A DNA stretch of 64,000 nucleotides, taken from Boswellia sacra. Its lineage: Eukaryota > Streptophyta > Magnoliopsida > Sapindales > Burseraceae. Made by a program: the position numbers and the translations under genes. Shown one piece after another: positions 57,317 to 64,000 of the stretch. The notes beneath the pieces were generated by a model. That model had not been told where the DNA came from. It made no database searches and saw only the letters and a list, made by a program, of their open reading frames with translations. Each line of letters begins with the position of its first letter. The stretch's first letter is position 1. Location: NCBI GenBank assembly GCA_013180625.2, contig SNVD02014722.1, positions 28,184 to 92,183 on the forward strand, given 5' to 3'.

Positions 57317-58384
57317 TGTGAACGATGCTTTCATCCCACCAAAGTGTTTGCAACCATAACACTATGTCAAAGCCTATTTTGAGACTTAAAGGAATACAAA
57401 TAAGCCATAGGAATGTCCAAAGAATAGAGCTGCCACCTAATTTTCTATTAGGAAAATGGATTATGGCAATCCGATCACTCAGTTCAGAACCTAAGCTATC
57501 CTCCTTCATTCAAAGATAGGTTTGAGAAGTTAGGTACGAGCCATTCAACCCTCCCAAATATAAATCTAGCCTCCACTAGGTTGTACCAAATAGAAATAGC
57601 TTTACTTTATTATGTAGCCCACTTATTTTGTTCGTTTTATGCATGAATTATTCATTTTATCTTCTTTAAGGCATGTAAGGTGATTTCAATAAAAACAGTT
57701 GTATATTCATACAAAGAAAGAGATGAGGAGAATAGCATTACATATCCTTTCAAACACGGGAGAATGGGAGTAGAATTACATCATTATTATTCCACAAAAA
57801 AAAAGTAAATATAGCACTAACACTTCAAATATAGCATTCATGCAATTCAAATATTGAATATAAATAACTAATTCAAGATTTGATAAATAAGGAATTCCTC
57901 ACCATCATATGTAAGTCGATTCCATGCTTATCAAGCCTTATACATATTCGTCCATTTATTTAATCATTTATGCTAAGTGATGGTCCCTGACTATCAATGT
58001 GAGTCCACTATCACTTCATGGCATCATATAATCAATATTATTCAATTATATCTCTAATCATGTTAATTATTTAAAACAAATCAATCAAAATCATAAACAA
58101 AACCATAAGCCAAAATCATGGCACTTCTACCTAATTTGATATCTATCATGGTAATTCCACCTAATTAAGATAATTCTATCATGGCATTCTAAATATGGAA
58201 ATTCTAGCCTAGCATGGCATTTCTAGCCTAATTCAATCAATTATGACAAGACATGGCTATTCTAGCCCAATTCAAGCAATCAAGACAAACATGGTAATTC
58301 TTACCCAGTTTATGCTATTTTCTAGCATTATTTAAAGCAATCATAAGTTTTGAATCCTAATCATGATTCTAATCACGTGCTCTT
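57317..58384 (-). repeat. Tat LTR fragment F
   Basis: - strand 3' part of a Tat LTR of the A/B/C family, ending ...GATGAAAGCATCGTTCACA at 57317. The next bases (GGTAC) are not a PBS, so it is a 3' or solo LTR. GGCTAGAATGCCATGA-type repeats at 58130-58330. It is cut at 58385 by element G; its other part must lie beyond the window. Confidence 0.75.
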
Positions 58385-58599
58385 TGTTAGCCCTAAGGCT
58401 ACATGATAATTTTGATGATAACAATACACATTGATTAATTGAGATTTACTAACATGTTTATTTATGTGTAAGAGTAAGATCATTGAAATAATTTTAAAAT
58501 CAAGAAGAGGCTTATTAAAATGAAGTGTTGAAGCTAAGGAGAAGACTACATGTTAAAGGCACCAAAGTTTAAGAACAAGGATTGACTCAAGGAATGTGA

Positions 58600-59330
58600 C
58601 ACATGAGCAATGTTCAATCAATTGGTCATATATATCTCTACAAATATCCAAATGACGTGATTCTTGAGCCTTTGGAAAGCTTACTCAATTTATAACATTT
58701 CATATGTTTTAATGAAATTCAAATTTCAAGTGCAAGGTTGTCCAAATTATCATGCAAATTGAAAGACAAATGGAAGCAGCTGACATGAGCACTGAATACT
58801 CCTTTGGACGTATCTTGAGCTAGAAAAATCAAAATGACTTGATTCTTGCTGCATCGGAAAGATAACTTAATGAAGAACATTTCATATGTTTTGAAAAAAT
58901 TCAAACTTCAAACAGAAGGCCGACATAATTGACATGCAATTCGGTGGACTGACACAAAGAAGAAAAATCAACTCACATGAGCACCGAATGGTGTTTTGGC
59001 CATATCTTAAGATAGAGATATCCAAATGCTTTGATTCATAATGTTTTGGAAATATTATTCAAATATGCAGATCTTTAATGTTTTGAAGAAATTCAAATTT
59101 CAAACGGAATGCTGACATAATTATCATTCAATTTGGTGGACTGACACAAGAAAGAAAAATCAAGTTACATGAGCACCAAATGGTTTTTTGGCCATATCTT
59201 GAGCTACAGATATCCAAATGACTTGATTCTTAATGCGTTGGAAATCTTATTCAAATGTACAAATCTTTTATGTTTTACAGATTTTCAAATTTCAAACGGA
59301 ACATTGACAAAAATGGAGGACAAAATTACG
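58600..59330 (+). repeat. Four degenerate about 190-bp tandem repeats in LTR G
   Basis: Each unit starts near ACATGAGCAC-GAATG (about 58603, 58783, 58976, 59166) and includes CCATATCTTGAG, ATCCAAATGACTTGATTC and TTTTGAA-AAATTCAAATTTCA. They lie upstream of the TATA box. Confidence 0.8.
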
Positions 59331-59395
59331 GTTTTTATGGTGGGCAGAAAATTTGGAGTTGGTGTCTTCACTTGATTAAGTTCATCTCATTTGCC

Positions 59396-59403
59396 TATAA
59401 AAG
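59396..59403 (+). promoter_or_regulatory. TATA box of LTR G
   Basis: TATAAAAG in the middle of the LTR, so transcription should start near 59430 and the 65-bp repeats fall in the RNA. Confidence 0.65.
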
Positions 59404-59599
59404 GAGCCATTCTCCCATGCATTCAAGCAGTGCAAGAGAAGCATTTTATCAAGCAAAAAGCAAGAGAAATATCAAGTCTAGAGAGCTTTTATATTATTTA
59501 TCTACTCTTTGAAGAGAGTTATACTTTTGTTGTAAAAATTATCTTTGTTCCTGTATTGTGGTGAGAGTGAGATATTATTGTAAAGGATAATAGTTATCC

Positions 59600-60121
59600 T
59601 TGAGAGAACTCTTGTTGTGTGTTATCAAGAGTTAAGAAAGTTGCCTTGGTGAGGTTGTTCATCAAGAAGAACTCTTGGTGTGGTGTTATCAAGAGTTGAA
59701 GGAAGTTGCCTTGGTGAGGTTGTTCATCAAGAAGAACTCTTGGTGTGGTGTTATCAAGGGTTGAAGAAAGTTGCCTTGGTGAGGTTGTTCATCAAGAAGA
59801 ACTCTTGGTGTGGTGTTATCAAGGGTTGAAGGAAGTTGCCTTGGTGAGGTTGTTCATCAAGAAGAACTCTTGGTGTGGTGTTATCAAGAGTTGAAGGAAG
59901 TTGCCTTGGTGAGGTTGTTCATCAAGAAGAACTCTTGGTGTGGTGTTATCAAGAGTTGAAGAAAGTTGCCTTGGTGAGGTTGTTCATCAAGAAGAACTCT
60001 TGGTGTGGTGTTATCAAGAGTTGAAGGAAGTTGCCTTGGTGAGGTTGTTCATCAAGAAGAACTCTTGGTGTGGTGTTATCAAGAGTTGGAAGAAAAAGTC
60101 TTGGTGAGGTTGTTCATCAAG
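59600..60121 (+). repeat. 65-bp tandem repeat, about 8 copies, in LTR G
   Basis: TTGCCTTGGTGAGGTTG occurs at 59641, 59706, 59771, 59836, 59901, 59966 and 60031, exactly 65 bp apart, with a diverged unit at about 60096. Units differ mainly at GAAG(A/G)AAG and AAG(A/G)GTTG. The repeat is in the transcribed 5' part, with many GTTATCAAGAGTTG and CATCAAGAAGAACTC words. Confidence 0.95.
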
Positions 60122-60450
60122 CAAGTTGTAAAGATTCTACAACTTAGTGGAAAGCTTAGCTCTTGGAGCTAGGAGCCCGTGGACGTAGGCAAGGTTTGCC
60201 GAACCACGTAAATTGAGTTTGCACTCTCTCTATCCCTTTCCTCTTTACATTTACTTGCACTTGTGATTGTTCATCATTATTATTCTTTTGATTGCATCTT
60301 TGATAAATTCTAATTTCATCTTCTTCACCTTTATTCTCAAAGAAAGAGTGAACTAATTTTGATCTTTCAAGAAAAGTTTTCTAAATCCGTTTTGATAAAT
60401 AAAAACCCAATTCACCCCCCCTCTTGGGTTGCCATACCTGGGTCAACAAG

Positions 60451-60462
60451 TGGTATCAGAGC
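60451..60462 (+). promoter_or_regulatory. Primer-binding site of element G
   Basis: TGGTATCAGAGC, complementary to the 3' end of initiator tRNA-Met; two bases after the LTR. Confidence 0.9.
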
Positions 60463-60503
60463 AAGGTTGCTCAATTTTTTAAATCTTAATCGATTTTTGA
60501 GCT

Positions 60504-61781
60504 ATGGCAACTTTTAATTCAACTTCATATGTTGAGGGACTTTCTATCTCTAGACCTCCATTTTTTAATGGAAGTGATTACTCTTATTGGAAAACTAGAA
60601 TGAGTATTTTCTTGAAATCTTTTGATTATGATTTGTGGTCTATTGTTTTGGAAGGACCTTTTGTTCCTACCAAAATTGAAAATGGGGAATGCATGCTTAA
60701 AGAACCTAAAGAGTTTAGTGAAGATGATAAAAAGAAATTGAGTTTGAATGCTAAAGCTATGAATGTGTTGTATTGTGCTCTAGATAGAAATGAGTTTAAT
60801 AGAATATCTACTTGTTCTACGGCACAAGAAATATGGCACACACTTGAAGTAACTCATGAAGGAACTAGTCAAGTTAAAGAATCCAAAATTAGTATGCTAG
60901 TTCATAGTTATGAGCTTTTTAAGATGAAATCGGATGAATCAATTTCTGAAATGTTTACTAGATTTACGGATATTATTAATAGTTTGAAATCTCTTGGTAA
61001 ATCTTATTCTAATGTTGAAATGGTGAGAAAGATTCTTAGGTGTCTACCAAAATCTTGGGAGCCAAAGGTGACGGCAATTCAAGAAGCAAAGGACCTCACC
61101 AAACTACCATTAGAAGAACTTATGGGTTCTCTCATAACTCATGAAATCATCTTGAAGGAGAATGAAGAAGAAGATTGTGAAGTGGCAAACATGTGTTTCA
61201 TGGCTTTAAGTGAAGATGAGGAAAGTATTCTAAACTATGATTCTAAGCTTTCATATGATGAATTACTTGAAGCATTCCAAAATTTACATGTGCAAGTTGA
61301 TAAGCAAAATTCAAAAATCAATGCTTTCAAAAAGAAGTCAAAAATCATGTTATCTCAATTAGAAGAGTTGGTGGAAATAAATGAAACTTTAGAAAATGAA
61401 AATGAAATTTTAAAGCAAAAAGATTTTGAAAGTTTGGAAAATCAAATACATTTATTAAAAACTGAAAATGAGATTTTAAAACAAAAGGATTTTGATAAAG
61501 TAGAGAAAGAAAATGTTATTTTGAAAAAGGAAAATAATGATTTAAGAAATATTGTTGATAGTTTTACAAAAAGCCCAAAAAATTTGAATTCTATGTTAGA
61601 AAACCAAAGGTGTGTTTTTGATAAAAGAGGGTTAGGATATAAAAGTCATAAAAATCAAAAGTATTTTAAAAACTATTTTGTTCATGCATCTTCTAGGAAT
61701 AATCCTAATCATTCATGTAATTATTGTGGAAGAAAAGGACACAAATGCATTCTTGTTACATTAAGAGAAATCCTAATTTGA
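60504..61781 (+). pseudogene. Copia gag with truncated zinc knuckle (element G)
   Basis: 425 codons open from the first ATG after the PBS. N-terminus SISRPPFFNGSDYSYWKTRM, core LNAKAMNVLYCALDRNEFNR, STAQEIWHTLEVTHEGTSQV, YSNVEMVRKILRCLPKSWEP and KVTAIQEAKDLTKLPLEELM (Copia gag, UBN2-like). Residues about 255-355 form a long Lys/Glu/Asn-rich coiled coil with ENEILKQKDF twice. At the end CNYCGRKGHK starts a CCHC knuckle, but a frameshift near 61745 moves the last Cys (SCYIKRNP) to another frame. Gag packages element RNA. Confidence 0.85.
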
Positions 61782-62030
61782 AACAAATATGGATTCCAAA
61801 AAGGACCATAACTAACCCCCAAGGACCCAAGAACTTTTGGGTACCAAAAAGTTACTCCTTGAATGTTGATTATAGAGACAAGGAGTGGCAAACACAAGTG
61901 GTACTTAGATAGTGGATGCTCAAGGCATATAACCGGAGATGCCTCCAGTTCTCAAGATTAATCATGAAGAAAGGAGGATATGTGACCTTCGGTGATAATG
62001 CCAAAGGAAGGGTAATCGGACCATGGTGAT
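61724..62030 (+). pseudogene. Copia protease remnant (element G)
   Basis: After the frameshift: NPNLKQIWIPKRTITNPQGP and KNFWVPKSYSLNVDYRDKEW, then in the next frame WYLDSGCSRHITGDASS (about 61900-61950), the DSG active site of Copia protease, then KGGYVTFGDNAKGRVIG in yet another frame (to about 62020). Three frames in 300 bp. Confidence 0.7.
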
Positions 62031-62567
62031 ATTGAATTTGGATGATGATATTGTTGAGGTAGAAAGGCAAATCAAGGAATCAAGGCTTGATGAAAAAGAG
62101 CCAAGATGAATTACAACTTCAACAAGAAAAGCTTGAGGAAGTAAATGATTCTTCCCAAGAATTACCAAAGGAATGGAGGTATGCAAAAGCTCACCCTAAA
62201 GATCTCATTATTGGTGAACCATCACAAGGTATGAAAACTAGATCTTCTTTTAAGAACTTTTGTAATCATTTTGCTTTTGTCTCTCAATTTGAACCAAAAT
62301 CTTTTAAAGAAGCCGAAAATGACGAAAGTTGGATTTTGGCTATGCAAGAAGAATTGAATCCAATTTGAGAGAAATCAAGTTTGGGAATTAGTCCCTAGAC
62401 CTAAAAAATCATTCTATTATAGCACTAAATGCATTTTAGAATAAAGTAGATGAAAATAACACCATTATTAGAAACAAAGCTAGACTTGTTGCTCAAGGAT
62501 ACAATCAAGAAGAAGGTATGATTATGAGGAAACCTTTGCACCGGTTGCTAGATTATAATCAATTAGA
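62031..62567 (+). pseudogene. Integrase-deletion junction and N-terminal RT (element G)
   Basis: At about 62025-62040 the protease is joined to the linker just before RT (LDDDIVEVERQIKESR). The expected GAG-pre-integrase and integrase core, well over 1 kb in related elements, are absent. Then SQELPKEWRYAKAHPKDLII (62145-62205), SFKEAENDESWILAMQEELN (62307-62366), and in another frame the block VRNKARLVAQGYNQEEG (near 62465-62515). Several frame changes. Confidence 0.75.
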
Positions 62568-63120
62568 ATGTTGTGTGCATTTGCATGTTATAAAAATTTT
62601 ACATTATATCAAATAGATGTCAAAAGTGCATTTTTAAATGGTTACATTATTGAGGAAGTATATGTAGAGCAACCTCTTGGTTTTCAAAATCATGATTTTC
62701 CAAACCATGTTTTCAAACTCAAAAAGGCACTTTATGGCTTGAAACAAGCACCAAGAGCATGGTATGATAGATTGAGCAAATTTCTCATTGATAATGGTTT
62801 CGAAATGAAAAAAGTTGATACTAATCTTTTTGTTAAAACAAAAAATGATGATTTATTAATTGTTCAAATCTATGTTGATGATATTATATTTGGTGCTACT
62901 AATGTCTCTATGTGTGAAGGAATTTTCCAAGTGCATGCAACAAGAATTTGAAATGAGCTTAATGGGAGAATTAAATTTCTTCCTTGGACTTCAAATCAAG
63001 CAATCAATAGATGGGATCTTCATTAATCAAGCTAAATACACAAGAGATCTTCTCAAGAAGTTTGGCATGGATAATTCAAGGACATATAACACACCTATGG
63101 GTACAATTAACCAAGCTTGA
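62568..63120 (+). pseudogene. Copia reverse transcriptase core (element G)
   Basis: MLCAFACYKNFTLYQIDVKS, AFLNGYIIEEVYVEQPLGFQ, FKLKKALYGLKQAPRAWYDR (62710-62770) and IVQIYVDDIIFGATN with intact YVDD at 62871-62882. After a frameshift near 62930 come FEMSLMGELNFFLGLQIKQS and IDGIFINQAKYTRDLLKKF to about 63118. Catalytic residues are kept. Confidence 0.85.
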
Positions 63121-63817
63121 CAAAGATGAGAAAGGAAAAGATGTTGAGGTAACAAAATATCGAGGTTTGATTGGCTCTCTTTTGTATTTAACTGCTAGTA
63201 GACCTGATAGTATGTTTAGTGTGTGTATGTGTGCTAGATTTCAATCTTGTCCAAAGGAATCTCACCTTAAAGCTGTCAAAAGGATATTTAGATATCTTCT
63301 TGGAACCATAAATCTAGGTCTTTGGTATCCTAAGTGTGATAATTTTGATCTAATTAGTTATTCGGATGCGGATTTTGCTGGAAGTCTTCTTGATAGAAAG
63401 AGCACTAGTGGCTCTTGCCATTTTCTAGGACATGCATTAGTCTCATGGTTTAGTAGAAAACAAAATTCTGTTGCCTTATCAACCGCGGAAGCCGAGTATA
63501 TTGCAGTAGGAAGTTGTTGTGCACAATCTCTTTGGATGAAACAAATTTTAAAAGATTATGGTGTGGTATTTGATCATATTCCCATCAAATGTGACAATAC
63601 AAGTGCCATCAACATTTCAAAAAATCCCATACAACACTCTAGGACTAAGCATATAGAGATTCGACATCATTTTATTAGAGATCATTTGCAAAAAGGTAAT
63701 ATTTCTTTAGAATTTGTTCCCACCGATAAACAATTAGCCGATATATTTACTAAACCCCTAAGTCAAGATAGATTTAGCATAATTAGAAGAGAATTAGGCA
63801 TGTTGGATATGTCTTAA
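63115..63817 (+). pseudogene. Copia RNase H (element G)
   Basis: In frame to the stop at 63815-63817: KLDKDEKGKDVEVTKYRGLI, GSLLYLTASRPDSMFSVCMC, LISYSDADFAGSLLDRKSTS (catalytic Asp in SDADFAG), SVALSTAEAEYIAVGSCCAQ (Glu), IKCDNTSAINISKNPIQHSR (Asp), then HFIRDHLQKGNISLEFVPTD and KQLADIFTKPL. It is the best preserved domain in the window; only the upstream frameshift disconnects it from RT. Confidence 0.85.
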
Positions 63818-64000
63818 TTTTGCTTTAATATGATAGCATATGTTAAGGGGGAGGATATATTCAGGGGGAGTAGTTAATTTGATTACATTTTTTTGATGAT
63901 AATAAAAGGGGGAGAAATAGTTGGATTGCTTATTTTTATAACAAGTGCCATTCTTTTTGCTTATTGTTAATTTTATTTTCATTCTTGATTTTAGATTATA
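63818..64000 (+). other. Purine-tract-rich region after pol of element G
   Basis: Three runs of GGGGGAG (TTAAGGGGGAGGAT 63843-63856, AGGGGGAG 63862-63869, AAAGGGGGAGAAAT about 63906). In SIRE-like elements such tracts follow pol; an env-like ORF or the PPT/3' LTR should come after the window edge. Confidence 0.6.

Larger units (their letters stand above)
58385..60448 (+). repeat. 5' LTR of element G
   Basis: TGTTAGCCCTAAGG ... GGGTCAACA, 2,064 bp. It contains four degenerate 180-190 bp repeats (58600-59330), a TATAAAAG box (59396-59403) and eight 65-bp tandem repeats (59600-60121). Confidence 0.85.
58385..64000 (+). mobile_element. SIRE-like Ty1/copia element G, integrase deleted
   Basis: 5' LTR (58385-60448), tRNA-iMet PBS (60451-60462), gag, protease remnant, RT and RNase H. 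The whole integrase is missing between protease and RT. The element runs off the right edge before its 3' LTR. Motifs (gag start, HFIRDH-QLADIFTKPL end of RNase H, and runs of GGGGGAG after it) fit the SIRE/Maximus lineage. Fewer stops than in the Tat elements suggest a younger insertion. Confidence 0.85.

Noticed and set aside
59600..60121. CRISPR-like regular repeats
   Set aside because: The units are contiguous 65-bp tandem repeats without unique spacers, inside a plant LTR.
1..64000. tRNA, rRNA or host protein-coding genes
   Set aside because: No cloverleaf with A and B boxes, rRNA stretch or non-transposon protein was recognised by eye; every clear domain belongs to a transposable element.

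Overview
The window is plant nuclear DNA and consists of nested transposable elements; I see no host gene, tRNA or rRNA. It is AT-rich. The elements (Tat-, Athila- and Copia-type LTR retrotransposons and an En/Spm-CACTA transposon) exist as a set only in higher plants. I cannot name the species. Nearly every coding region is broken by stops and frameshifts, and the paired LTRs have visibly diverged, so this looks like old, heterochromatic, repeat-rich DNA.

Layout on the + strand, with my labels. 1-3366: right part of a Tat-type Ty3/gypsy element (C, +), pol fused to a truncated 3' LTR. 3367-7375: remains of another retroelement with a putative plant transposon protein (Transposase_32-like) ORF. 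7376-56773: an old Tat-like element E on the - strand. Its 5' LTR is at 54764-56773 and its gag at 7376-9155. Its leader was split by two later Tat insertions, A (9807-37170, -) and B (37433-54529, +), each with a near-perfect 5-bp target duplication. 56774-57316: a Copia RT fragment H (-), interrupted by E. 57317-58384: a Tat LTR fragment F (-), interrupted by a SIRE-like Copia element G (58385 to the window end, +).

B is complete end to end (17.1 kb): LTR, tRNA-Arg-type PBS, gag, protease, G-patch, RT, RNase H, a second Tat-type RNase H, integrase, two antisense genes, PPT, LTR. A is the same kind of element but rearranged. Its 3' LTR carries a solo LTR, its antisense region carries an 11.75-kb CACTA transposon (14707-26456, TSD TTT) and a small LTR fragment, and an Athila element landed in its integrase. 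A deletion then removed the rest of Athila, most of A's gag-pol, and part of A's 5' LTR.

The most interesting biology is in the 3' part of A and B. Each carries two intron-containing genes on the antisense strand, converging on pol: a plant-mobile-domain (PMD) protein and a DUF7745-like protein. Upstream of both antisense genes, and upstream of the TATA box in the LTRs, lies the same kind of GC-rich degenerate motif cluster. The element therefore seems to use one promoter module three times. The DUF7745-like gene also has a minisatellite in an intron, kept in both copies.
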